From a virus: 40,384 bases of DNA. Under the pieces are notes generated by a model. That model did no database searches, was not told the DNA's origin, and saw only the letters and a list, made by a program, of their open reading frames with translations. The stretch covers positions 1-40,384 of the IMG/VR virus record IMGVR_UViG_3300037010_001054; one strand, 5' to 3'. A program made the translations under genes and the position numbers. This document shows, piece by piece, positions 18,596 to 26,272 of the stretch (positions are counted from its first letter, which is position 1; each line of letters begins with the position of its first letter).

Positions 18596-20020
18596 TCATC
18601 TGCGCCAATATTCGTTACGTATTTTGTCATCTCGTCCCATTTGTGGATCATCGTACTTATATTTGGGATCATGAGTGAAATCATTTGCTGTAATACATCT
18701 ACCATATGGTTCGTGTGACGGTAACTTATTAGTCCAGAATGATACCAGCTCTCCAGCATCACTGGCAGCTGCTGCAGTACTTGCGGTTGGGCCATTGAGG
18801 TGTATTTGACTACCAGTTTCAAGTATTTCTGAACCTGTTAAATTTAATGTACCACCTGATGTGATTTTGCCTGCTGCTCCAGACATGATGTTAAACTCTG
18901 ATCCAGCATCTACAAAGATGCTACTACCTGCTTTTATGTTAACATCAGCATCAGATTGTATATTTGTATTACCACTGGAGTGGGTATGTAATATTCCACC
19001 TATCTTCATATGTGTATCACCAACTGATTGTAGCCGTATTTCACCACCAGAATACATATGGATACCTTCGTTTCCATACAACCTAACAGTTTTATCAGAT
19101 GTTAGGTTGATATCAGATTCGGACCGTACAGATACTCGCTTTGTTGCGTATATATCTATATTACCATCCTGATCTAACTCTATCCAGTTTCTACCTTCCG
19201 CAGTATTAATATATATCCGCTCGTTCGTATCATCAAGTAAGATCTGATGACCAGCTGATGTACGGAGTTTAACACGACAGTTTTCCTTCCTATCATCCAT
19301 CGAGATAGAGTGAAACCCTGGCGAAGTCCATGAATAAACCTGAGGATCGTATCCAACATTGTTGTTCCCAGCTGTTTGATTTTTTGCATATCCTTGTCTG
19401 ATAATTGTAGTATTACCATCTTGTGCCGTGAATGATATATCAACATCATCTGCTTTGCTACTAATAATATTATGCTGGTGTGGATTTACGGCACAAGTGC
19501 TATAGTCTGCTCCACGTGTTCTCCATTCATAATTGTGGGTGCGGGTAGAAAATGCATTAGTTAAGTTGTCATATAACGGCTGTATTGGGTGTTCCTGTGA
19601 AGATAGTGGACCATCCGGTTCACTACCATCAGACAACATGAATCTACCATGCGGTAATGTATGACCTAGCATTTCCGACTGCAAACATCCTAGCCATATT
19701 CTAGCCATTGGATCACCATCTATACATGTTACAGCTACTGCTGCACCAACCTTTGGTATATTAAACATTCCGTATGCTACCGGACCTTGCGAGGTTTTTT
19801 GCTCAGTTCCACGAGTAGCGTTATCATTATTTAATACACCTCCAAATGGAGCAATATACGATGCCCACGGAATATCCTTTAACAAACTGTCAGATCTATC
19901 CCCATATGCTGGCACCAAAATACGCAAACGACCTGTCTGCTGAGGGTCATTCGTGTCAACCACTGTTCCTATAGTGATTGATGTGTATACTTGGTTGGCC
20001 TGTTGTTTTGGTTTGTACAT
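18596..20020 (-). CDS. baseplate hub/spike protein, gp5-like, 474 aa
   Basis: Residues about 12-110 form a gp5/VgrG-type OB fold (SITIGTVVDTNDPQQTGRLR, then PWASYIAPFGG and a GAAVAV..DGDP..ARIWLG stretch). Residues about 250-410 form the repetitive beta-prism spike (KLRTSAGHQILLDDTNERIYI, then short repeats ending with IGGILHTHSSGNTNI). It is the membrane-piercing spike at the tube tip. T4 gp5 carries a lysozyme domain between these parts; here residues 110-240 are too short and lack a lysozyme catalytic pattern, so cell-wall hydrolysis must come from another protein. The stop of the upstream gene abuts the ATG (TAAATG). Confidence 0.85.
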   Translation of the reverse strand: MYKPKQQANQVYTSITIGTVVDTNDPQQTGRLRILVPAYGDRSDSLLKDIPWASYIAPFGGVLNNDNATRGTEQKTSQGPVAYGMFNIPKVGAAVAVTCIDGDPMARIWLGCLQSEMLGHTLPHGRFMLSDGSEPDGPLSSQEHPIQPLYDNLTNAFSTRTHNYEWRTRGADYSTCAVNPHQHNIISSKADDVDISFTAQDGNTTIIRQGYAKNQTAGNNNVGYDPQVYSWTSPGFHSISMDDRKENCRVKLRTSAGHQILLDDTNERIYINTAEGRNWIELDQDGNIDIYATKRVSVRSESDINLTSDKTVRLYGNEGIHMYSGGEIRLQSVGDTHMKIGGILHTHSSGNTNIQSDADVNIKAGSSIFVDAGSEFNIMSGAAGKITSGGTLNLTGSEILETGSQIHLNGPTASTAAAASDAGELVSFWTNKLPSHEPYGRCITANDFTHDPKYKYDDPQMGRDDKIRNEYWRR

Positions 20021-20641
20021 TTATGCAAACTCTCTAAACCATGAAGTATAATCACCTGGAAAATCTGTTGGTTGATATATGAATGGTTTTGTGGCTGTAA
20101 TCTGGATTCTGGTCTGAAATAAATCACCATATATTATCTTTGAATTAATATTTATAAAATGCGGATCACTAGGAAACACTATCAGAGTACCACGTTGTGG
20201 GTTAAAACCAAATTGATGTTGGGGAAATTCAAGTTTCCCGCCATATACTTCGTATAGCGAATCAAATGGGACTGTTTCTTGGTAATCACATAAGAATATT
20301 ATTCCTGTTAAATCACGCTCTCTGGTACGCAGCCATTTATTGCGTAGAAATGAACTATTCTCACAGATAGGTGAACTAACAGAATCTTGTGGTAACCACT
20401 CAAATGTTACAGATTCAGTACCTTTATATTTGATATCATAGTGGGTTTCGATGACTGGGATTATTTCTTGCATTTTTTCGAAAATTACCATCTCATACCG
20501 ATCATGTTTACGAATTGACTTAACTGGCGTCCCTTCTGTATTGACATCGGGTTCGTAGGCTCCCAAATTATCAACGATTTGTTCGCATAATAGGGGTGAT
20601 AAAAATTGTTGAAATACCAAAAATGGTGATTTTTCGACCAT
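20021..20641 (-). CDS. 2OG-Fe(II) oxygenase-fold protein, 206 aa
   Basis: The C-terminal half has the double-stranded beta-helix pattern of prolyl-4-hydroxylase-like enzymes: RDLTGIIFLCDYQ, YGGKLEFPQHQF at 133-144, FNPQRGTLIVFPSDPHFI at 146-163, and FQTRIQI with an Arg at 178 suited to bind 2-oxoglutarate. His161 could be the distal metal ligand. The usual HxD pair expected near residues 103-110 is not evident (RTRERD instead), so activity is doubtful. Homologues are common in T4-like marine phages with unknown substrates. It is translated just before the spike gene and has a strong GAGGAG site. Confidence 0.65.
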   Translation of the reverse strand: MVEKSPFLVFQQFLSPLLCEQIVDNLGAYEPDVNTEGTPVKSIRKHDRYEMVIFEKMQEIIPVIETHYDIKYKGTESVTFEWLPQDSVSSPICENSSFLRNKWLRTRERDLTGIIFLCDYQETVPFDSLYEVYGGKLEFPQHQFGFNPQRGTLIVFPSDPHFININSKIIYGDLFQTRIQITATKPFIYQPTDFPGDYTSWFREFA

Positions 20642-20691
20642 ACTAAATTCTCCTCGGTTCTAATAATATATATTAGCTATATAGAATGTAT

Positions 20692-21606
20692 TTAGTATTG
20701 CAATCCTTCAACCATCCTAAGGGTATCTGTCTTCATGTGCTTAATAATGTCGGCGAATGTTACTGTAGGACAACTATAGATAGCTTCCAATAAATCACTC
20801 AAATGTTTTTCGTTTTCGTTGGATGTGTTATTATCTGCTTGTTTAGCTGGTAATCCTTCTACCATTGTTTTCATCCAATCAACATCAATAGATTCTTTTT
20901 TGGGATCGATCAAATAATCACTCTTTGTTAGAAAGGTTAACCCTAGTAGCACAGGATCGGGCATATCACTACGATCGTTTAAATTGAATAATATTTCACT
21001 GTATACATGTCCATCTGCTTTGATGCTTAACTTGATAACTGGCCGATATGTTATACCAGCATCAGCTGTTTGTACTGTTTGTTGTTGATATAGTGGAACT
21101 GTGTAGGTCCTATCCTGAAAAGTAAATCTAACCAATTCACCTTCTTCGTACTGATTAGGAATTATAGATATATTCTGAGCGTCTAACGAACACATTTCAG
21201 CACCGGTATCAACTTTGCATTTTATAGGTTGATTTCCGTTAATTCCCATCAACACTACATCCAAACTCTTGCCAATAGTACGTTCTTCATAATGACGTGC
21301 AATATCCCTTGTATCGACCTCGTTGATAACTGCTACATCGTGCACTAAATGAACACTAGTTGGTAGTACTTGCATATTATCATTCAGTGCCCACGCTAGT
21401 ACCAGGTATTGTTCACTGGTAATATCATTATATACAACAGCCATCTTTGCTTTATTATCAAGTGACTGCGATTCTATTAGTGGTATGTTAAACTCAGTAT
21501 TATAACTGAAAGTTGTTTCACCTAGTATAATTTCTGTGTTAAATGATGTTATATACCCATCAGTAAACTGTTTGGACAACTCATCAATGTCAGTAAATTT
21601 ATTCAT
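20692..21606 (-). CDS. retropepsin-like aspartic protease, 304 aa
   Basis: The core motif KCKVDTGAEMCSLDA (DTGA at 133-136) is the retroviral-type active site. It is followed by a strand-rich region, a DRSDMPDPVLLGLTFL stretch (about 211-226) and DYLIDPKK. The arrangement DTGA..SL, then DR..M..PVLLG..FL, matches the PF05618 family (named ATP-dependent zinc protease, but with an aspartic-protease-like fold). The N-terminal 120 residues and the C-terminal tail are extra to this core. One DTGA per chain means a homodimeric active site. It sits between structural and scaffold-like genes, so virion protein processing is possible, but no substrate is known. Ribosome binding site AAGGGA. Confidence 0.72.
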   Translation of the reverse strand: MNKFTDIDELSKQFTDGYITSFNTEIILGETTFSYNTEFNIPLIESQSLDNKAKMAVVYNDITSEQYLVLAWALNDNMQVLPTSVHLVHDVAVINEVDTRDIARHYEERTIGKSLDVVLMGINGNQPIKCKVDTGAEMCSLDAQNISIIPNQYEEGELVRFTFQDRTYTVPLYQQQTVQTADAGITYRPVIKLSIKADGHVYSEILFNLNDRSDMPDPVLLGLTFLTKSDYLIDPKKESIDVDWMKTMVEGLPAKQADNNTSNENEKHLSDLLEAIYSCPTVTFADIIKHMKTDTLRMVEGLQY

Positions 21607-21615
21607 ATTTTTCCC

Positions 21616-22275
21616 TTACAGTGAATTGTAAAATTCATCGATTCTTTTTTGTAGTGGTATTATGTATGGATTGATAGGTTTAATCCATACGAGTGGCATG
21701 ATACCACGTTCTACAGTCATTATAGTAACAATCTGCTTTACTTGTTTTCCTGTTAGTTCATAAAAAGCAAGTGCATAGAAAGTTTCCTGTAAAAGATAAT
21801 CCTCAATCATAGATTCTGTTTTGTTATTATTTGATGTTTTAAAATCTATGATAGATAACACCCCATCATATTCTGCTATACAGTCAACTCTACCAGCTAC
21901 CTTCAATACTTCTGAATATAGAGGAACTTCCTGTGCTTGGATGTTATTTATCTTGTTTTTTATGATTAACCGTATCTGATTAAACAGTTTGATGTTTTCA
22001 CGTGTCTGATCAACAAATGGATCTTCGTTATTGATAAATCGTTCTACCATCAAATGTACAGCAGTACCTCTATCAGCACAACGCTTGGTTTCTTTATCTG
22101 CTTTATCTTCACCTAGCATTTTACGCCAATTATCTAAGTGAGGTTTGGGTTTACTTCCCAATAATGTTGTTATAGATGGATAAAGGTCACCATTTGGTAT
22201 GATATACCAACGGTGTCCCTTGATTTCTTGTGTCTGTAATTCTGTTAATTCTACTGGGGTATGTATAAAATGCAT
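21616..22275 (-). CDS. PD-(D/E)XK exonuclease (RecB/Cas4-like), 219 aa
   Basis: Contains the ordered motifs of the RecB/lambda-exonuclease-like nuclease superfamily: RGTAVH at 69-74, GRVDCIAEYDG at 128-138 followed by IIDFKTS (DFKT at 144-147), and Q163xxxY167 (LQETFY). These place the catalytic Asp, Asp and Lys in the expected spacing. It is likely a DNA exonuclease for recombination or DNA processing. The ATG at 22275 is preferred over a TTG at 22305 because it removes overlap with the upstream gene; neither has a clear ribosome binding site. It lies 10 nt upstream of the aspartic protease gene, in the same transcription unit. Confidence 0.8.
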   Translation of the reverse strand: MHFIHTPVELTELQTQEIKGHRWYIIPNGDLYPSITTLLGSKPKPHLDNWRKMLGEDKADKETKRCADRGTAVHLMVERFINNEDPFVDQTRENIKLFNQIRLIIKNKINNIQAQEVPLYSEVLKVAGRVDCIAEYDGVLSIIDFKTSNNNKTESMIEDYLLQETFYALAFYELTGKQVKQIVTIMTVERGIMPLVWIKPINPYIIPLQKRIDEFYNSL

Positions 22276-22286
22276 AACGTATTTAG

Positions 22287-22625
22287 TTATACTATAACAA
22301 CCCAATTAGATCCATTCCAATATTTCATCGTACTATCAACTGGACTAGCATGTTCAGGTGTAGCCCCAACTTTTGTAATTAGCCCACGATATGTATCATA
22401 AAATGATGTACCGTTAGCCAGAATGAATGTTTTTGATAGATTCACTCCATTTGCTGTTGGTAATGGTCCAATAGAAGTATCCAATGCTTCTACGTCAGCT
22501 GCAATTGTGGAATCCATACTATATGCAGGTATCAAAAATTTATCAGTTCCATCAACTTCAAGAACATAAGATGAATATAAAGTACCGTTAAATTTTACAT
22601 TTTCGTTTGTGTAAGTTGCAGTCAT
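22287..22625 (-). CDS. small protein of unknown function, possibly virion-associated, 112 aa
   Basis: No known domain is recognised. The N-terminal half has alternating hydrophobic strands (VKFNGTLYSSYVLEV, KFLIPAYS). The C-terminus ends in MKYWNGSNWVVIV, a pattern frequent at the end of phage fibre or decoration domains. There is no membrane segment. Ribosome binding site AAAAGGAT precedes the ATG, and it lies 12 nt downstream of the QPNA-repeat gene, so both are co-transcribed. A structural role is only a guess from the C-terminal pattern and the neighbours. Confidence 0.5.
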   Translation of the reverse strand: MTATYTNENVKFNGTLYSSYVLEVDGTDKFLIPAYSMDSTIAADVEALDTSIGPLPTANGVNLSKTFILANGTSFYDTYRGLITKVGATPEHASPVDSTMKYWNGSNWVVIV

Positions 22626-22637
22626 TTATATATCCTT

Positions 22638-22925
22638 TTAACTTGTTTGACCAGTGGCAGCAGGCTGTGCATTAGGTTGTGCATTAGGCTGTGCATTAGG
22701 TTGTGCATTAGGCTGTGTAGCAGGCTGTGCATTAGGTTGTTTGGTTTGAGTAGCTAACATTTTCTGTTTCTGTGCCAATTGTGTCTGTAAATTGGCTATC
22801 TGCTGATCTACACCTTTGTTTTGATTAGCTTTTTTTGCCTGCAAGCTAGCAAGTTGTGTCTGTATGTTGAGCACATCAGATGCTAAATCCTCATTTAGCA
22901 GAAACACTTTAAATGTTGGTATCAT
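22638..22925 (-). CDS. coiled-coil protein with Gln-Pro-Asn-Ala repeat tail, 95 aa
   Basis: Three parts are visible: a short N-terminus (TFKVFLLNEDLAS) reminiscent of scaffold/capsid-targeting peptides of T4-like phages, a coiled coil (about 12-55, rich in Leu, Gln, Ala, Lys) and a tail with four-residue QPNA repeats (about 65-90). The tail is encoded by 12-nt direct repeats. The start overlaps the upstream stop by one base (TAATG), indicating translational coupling to the acidic protein before it. No enzymatic function; it may be a head-core or assembly partner of that protein, which is speculative. Confidence 0.6.
   Translation of the reverse strand: MIPTFKVFLLNEDLASDVLNIQTQLASLQAKKANQNKGVDQQIANLQTQLAQKQKMLATQTKQPNAQPATQPNAQPNAQPNAQPNAQPAATGQTS
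22663..22740. repeat. 12-nt tandem repeats coding for QPNA units
   Basis: About six and a half copies of a 12-nt unit, GGYTGTGCATTA on the plus strand, where Y alternates C,T,C,T in the first four units. The fifth unit is diverged (GGCTGTGTAGCA). The alternation suggests growth by duplication of a 24-nt double unit, probably by slippage or unequal recombination. Confidence 0.85.
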
Positions 22926-24283
22926 TATGATAGGTCCTCTTCCGCATTGTTAGCTAAATCGTGACGATATTTAGCTAGTTTCATTAATTTTCGTGCTTCT
23001 TTTTGTTCATCTGATTTGTGTTTGTAGAATGCTTCCATATCGAGAACTTCCTCTTCTGACTTAACACGTTGTTCCGCCATCTTACTAGCGTACTCAGCTT
23101 CTTTTGCTTTGGCTTCTTGAGCTTTAGCATTAGCTTCAGCTGTTCTCGCATTAGCATCAGCTTTTAACATATCAATTACTTTGTCCAGCGCACTACTAAC
23201 GGATGAGTCGGACGAATCGGATGAATTCGAATCTACTGGTGAATTGGTTGCGATATCCATATCATTGTCACCTGAGGTATCTGTTGAATCATCTGTCATT
23301 TCTAGATCAGTTGAAGTATCATCCTTACCCTCAGCTGGCGGCACAGTCTCTTCCTCATCTTCTGGCAGTGCAGGCCATTCTACGTTAATTATATCAAATT
23401 TATCTTTCAAATTAAATAAAATTTCCCCAATTTCCTGATTGTTCATCGCTGTGTCAACTACAATAGTATCCAAAACCTTCTGAAAATCACCAGCTTGCTC
23501 AGGTGGTACGTAAACTTTAACTATATTGCCAGAATCATCTTCTATGCCAAATGCGATTGATTTTCTATCAATACCAGTTTGTTTTTCTGCTGCTACCAGC
23601 TTTGATATTACATCTGCTGAGTTAAATTTATTTGTAGATGTAAATGCATTTCCAGTATCACTAAATTCTAATAATTCTGACATAAAACTTTCTCTGATAT
23701 TCCAATTCGCTCGGTTTGAGAATTGTATTCGTTGTACTCGTTCAGCTTTGGGAATTTTACGTTTAGCAACAACACCCCCAAATAATGATCCTCTAGCACC
23801 AGCCATATCACCAGCAGTTGTTGATCCTACTGCGGCATCTTCTCTCAACTTCTTAGTGAGCCAACTCGACATACCTTCGGTTTGGTGAATAGGACCCATT
23901 CGCAATTTATTTTTACTATTCTTTAATGCGGTGATAGCTTCTTCTTTTGTTTTAAAGAAACCTATGGTGTGTGTTCGCTTGGGGTGAGTTGCATCAACAT
24001 TTCCAGAATTTGCAGTCCATAACATCATCTTTTCATCATCGGCTTCAGTTACAGGTGTTGATGATGGTGCAGGCGTAAAATGTCCACCCTTACGGGATGT
24101 ATTGCCGTATTTAACAGAAAATGTATTACTATCTTTATTTGGGTAATATGCTTTCTTATTCTTATCAGCTTCAGCTTTTGTTTTATATGGACCATCAACG
24201 GCAGCATTATCATAATCATCGATTACGTAATACCCTAAACCCACGCTATCTGCCGTTTCTAATAAATTTTGGATAAATTTCAT
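22925..24283 (-). CDS. acidic, coiled-coil scaffold-like protein, 452 aa
   Basis: The N-terminus MKFIQNLLETA resembles the T4 capsid-targeting peptide. A short repeat-like unit follows (YKTKAEADKNKKAYY, and FFKTKEEAITALKNS near 108-122). Residues about 305-360 are very acidic and Ser/Asp-rich (DSNSSDSSDSS), and residues 365-445 form a long Ala/Glu/Lys coiled coil. The acidic plus coiled-coil layout fits a head-core or scaffolding component, but no family is recognised. It has an AAAAGGAATT site and candidate late boxes 20 nt upstream. The aspartic protease 1.3 kb downstream in the same operon is a conceivable processing partner. Confidence 0.5.
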   Translation of the reverse strand: MKFIQNLLETADSVGLGYYVIDDYDNAAVDGPYKTKAEADKNKKAYYPNKDSNTFSVKYGNTSRKGGHFTPAPSSTPVTEADDEKMMLWTANSGNVDATHPKRTHTIGFFKTKEEAITALKNSKNKLRMGPIHQTEGMSSWLTKKLREDAAVGSTTAGDMAGARGSLFGGVVAKRKIPKAERVQRIQFSNRANWNIRESFMSELLEFSDTGNAFTSTNKFNSADVISKLVAAEKQTGIDRKSIAFGIEDDSGNIVKVYVPPEQAGDFQKVLDTIVVDTAMNNQEIGEILFNLKDKFDIINVEWPALPEDEEETVPPAEGKDDTSTDLEMTDDSTDTSGDNDMDIATNSPVDSNSSDSSDSSVSSALDKVIDMLKADANARTAEANAKAQEAKAKEAEYASKMAEQRVKSEEEVLDMEAFYKHKSDEQKEARKLMKLAKYRHDLANNAEEDLS

Positions 24284-24303
24284 ATTAATTCCTTTTACAT
24301 TTG

Positions 24304-24315
24304 TATTTATTTATG
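24304..24315 (-). promoter_or_regulatory. candidate late promoter boxes (overlapping AATAAATA and CATAAATA)
   Basis: Minus-strand CATAAATA and AATAAATA overlap by 4 nt, 20 nt upstream of the ATG at 24283. A small inverted repeat (CATACT and AGTATG) at 24316-24330 borders them upstream. Confidence 0.4.
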
Positions 24316-24336
24316 CATACTCGTAGTATGGGCACA

Positions 24337-25848
24337 TTATCTATGAATTTTTTTCAATGCTACGCCATACAATACCGTTAATATACTATCTATATCCTTA
24401 GCATTCTGAATACCTAACAACAAATTATGCATTTCGTCTCTAACTTCCGCAAACACCATAAGAGTTCGTTTGTGGATTTCGTCAGTGTATGAAATTTCCT
24501 TACCTGATTTAAGTTGTAGACGATAATCCTTCCAGTTGTTATTATATTGTTGTAAACCCTTATCCAATTCAGATATACCAGATTTGATGGCTCTAATCAC
24601 CCCAGTTTTCACCGTATTTGGGTTTCTGACCGGTAAACTTTCTGCAAAATTCCGAACTGTCTCACTAGGTGTCGACCCAGCTACCTTTCCGATAATAGTA
24701 GATATTCGCGAATATCTACCTAATTCAGGTGATCCTAACACATCTGCAATCTTTTTAAGCATATTTCCAAATATATCACCATTCACACCAATGGTAGCAT
24801 TTCCCTTTGGTGATCTGGTGGGACCGGTATTTTTGATTTCCATTCTAACCGCATAATTGAATTGGTTTATAATGGTAAATACGTCTTTGTCTACTATCTT
24901 AAACTGTTGTAGTGTGTCCGGATTAAGAAATACAGCTCCTTCCACACCTGTATCTTCGTGAGAGTGTATCTCCACATCTCTTAGACTTGGAGATAATTTC
25001 CGAATAATACTATTTAATAACTTCTCTTTGATTGGTAATTTATAATGATGTTCTACGTATGACAATACGGTTTCTCTAGCAGTTTTTAAGTCTTCGCGTA
25101 TATGTTTGGGGACACTGTTTAATTTGACCAGCATAATTTCGCCGTTGGTGAGTCCCATATTACCAGCTTTATTAAGTGTTCCTAGAAATTTTCGCAGATC
25201 TGCTAATTCAGAATCAAGGTTTATGTCTTTGAATTGTTGGGTATCGATAAATGACGTTGATGTAAACTTCCATGTGTGTTCAACCTTCATTGATTTGATT
25301 TTAATACCATCATCAGTAGTAATATGATTAGTTACTACTGATACCACTTCACCTTCCATTATCTTTGCTAATCGTTTGATTTTGCCTTGGTCTGGTTGTT
25401 GTTTATTGTCACCTATAATCATCCGCAAAAAAGCGATGTATGAACTACCATATGTGATGGCATTTGGTTGTCTACCAAATAGCACTTCGCATTCTACCGC
25501 TTCACCAGGTCGTAATTCGGTACGTAGTAATGGTGATACCTTTTGTAGTGCCGCATGAGCACTTTTAAATCCATTCCAAGCCGCTTTATTTTCCCAATCA
25601 TCAGCACTATAAAACCTACCGCCCCGTTTCGCTTCTCGGCTAGTGTAGAATTTTCCATCTTCGTCAAAGCCAAATATCATATTAGCGCCATCTAGTTTTT
25701 CACTAGCAATGAATTTTGATAGGTTTTCAACAGCGTGCAGGAAGGCATCAATCGGCAGTGCCTCTATATGGTCGATGCCTTCATATAATTGAACTACAGT
25801 CCCATCTTTAGTTACTGTAGTATTTTTATAAAAATCTGCAAAATTCAT
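24337..25848 (-). CDS. ligase-like nucleotidyltransferase, 503 aa
   Basis: Carries the covalent nucleotidyltransferase motifs of DNA/RNA ligases: motif I SEKLDGAN with Lys51, a TSREAKRGGR segment (69-78), motif III ECEVLFGRQPN (119-129), motif IV EGAVFL (303-308) and motif V FKIVDKDVF (316-324). It is far longer than classical phage RNA ligases, with about 175 residues between motifs III and IV and about 180 after motif V. Presumably it forms a lysyl-AMP intermediate, but the polynucleotide substrate is unknown. The transcription unit is flanked by a terminator upstream; a candidate late box lies 24 nt before the ATG, with a CGGAGA ribosome site. Late expression beside head-type genes is unusual for a repair ligase. 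Confidence 0.7.
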   Translation of the reverse strand: MNFADFYKNTTVTKDGTVVQLYEGIDHIEALPIDAFLHAVENLSKFIASEKLDGANMIFGFDEDGKFYTSREAKRGGRFYSADDWENKAAWNGFKSAHAALQKVSPLLRTELRPGEAVECEVLFGRQPNAITYGSSYIAFLRMIIGDNKQQPDQGKIKRLAKIMEGEVVSVVTNHITTDDGIKIKSMKVEHTWKFTSTSFIDTQQFKDINLDSELADLRKFLGTLNKAGNMGLTNGEIMLVKLNSVPKHIREDLKTARETVLSYVEHHYKLPIKEKLLNSIIRKLSPSLRDVEIHSHEDTGVEGAVFLNPDTLQQFKIVDKDVFTIINQFNYAVRMEIKNTGPTRSPKGNATIGVNGDIFGNMLKKIADVLGSPELGRYSRISTIIGKVAGSTPSETVRNFAESLPVRNPNTVKTGVIRAIKSGISELDKGLQQYNNNWKDYRLQLKSGKEISYTDEIHKRTLMVFAEVRDEMHNLLLGIQNAKDIDSILTVLYGVALKKIHR

Positions 25849-25872
25849 TTGTCGTCTCCGATGTTGTGTTAC

Positions 25873-25880
25873 TATTTATT
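25873..25880 (-). promoter_or_regulatory. candidate late promoter box (AATAAATA)
   Basis: Minus-strand AATAAATA, 24 nt upstream of the ligase-like gene ATG and 11 nt downstream of an intrinsic terminator. This position makes a new transcription start here likely. Confidence 0.5.
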
Positions 25881-25890
25881 GTTTATTAAC

Positions 25891-25919
25891 AAAAAACCCA
25901 ATGCGATATTGGGTTTTTT
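25891..25919 (-). terminator. bidirectional intrinsic terminator
   Basis: Perfect 12-bp inverted repeat (AAAAAACCCAAT and ATTGGGTTTTTT) with a 5-nt loop, giving a GC core flanked by A and T runs on either strand. It separates the small genes at 25960-26548 from the ligase-like gene. Confidence 0.9.
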
Positions 25920-25959
25920 GTTTTATTACAGCTACATTTTATGTAAAAATTGAGTCAAC

Positions 25960-26262
25960 TCAAATCAATTTGATATTATGCACTTTAAACGCCCGCCATT
26001 TGATTGGCTGTGTAGCCGCAACATGTGAAGCATCTAACCAATCCTCATATGATAATATTTGACTAGTTTTGTGTTCAACATACATATCATACAATGTTAA
26101 TGATTCTACCAATCGATGAATTTCACCAGAATCGATATCCGTAACATCTATGGCTTTAACAGTGTCGTCGGCAGGAATAAATGTTGGCACAATAGTGCGT
26201 GTGGTGACCTTTCCGTTTTTACTGGTATACTGAATTGTTGTTGGATAATGGCGTTTTAACAT
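25960..26262 (-). CDS. small conserved phage-type protein, 100 aa
   Basis: Soluble protein with an N-terminal beta pattern (TIQYTSKNGKVTTRTIVPTFIP), then IDVTDIDSGEIHRL and a helical segment with W/Y residues (YEDWLDASH), ending in WRAFKVHNIKLI. The TRTI.P..I...-VKAIDVTD pattern resembles WYL-like or beta-barrel modules of small phage proteins, but this is a weak pattern impression and no function is assigned. There is no clear ribosome binding site; it starts 10 nt after the upstream stop and is probably coupled. Its transcript ends at the terminator at 25891-25919. Confidence 0.5.
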   Translation of the reverse strand: MLKRHYPTTIQYTSKNGKVTTRTIVPTFIPADDTVKAIDVTDIDSGEIHRLVESLTLYDMYVEHKTSQILSYEDWLDASHVAATQPIKWRAFKVHNIKLI

Positions 26263-26272
26263 ATGTATGATA

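Noticed and set aside
22276-22305. TTG at 22305 as start of the exonuclease gene
   Set aside because: It overlaps the upstream gene by 19 nt and adds residues unlike the family N-terminus; the ATG at 22275 is simpler, although neither has a good ribosome site.
22663-22740. CRISPR-like array
   Set aside because: The units are 12 nt without spacers and lie in frame within a gene.
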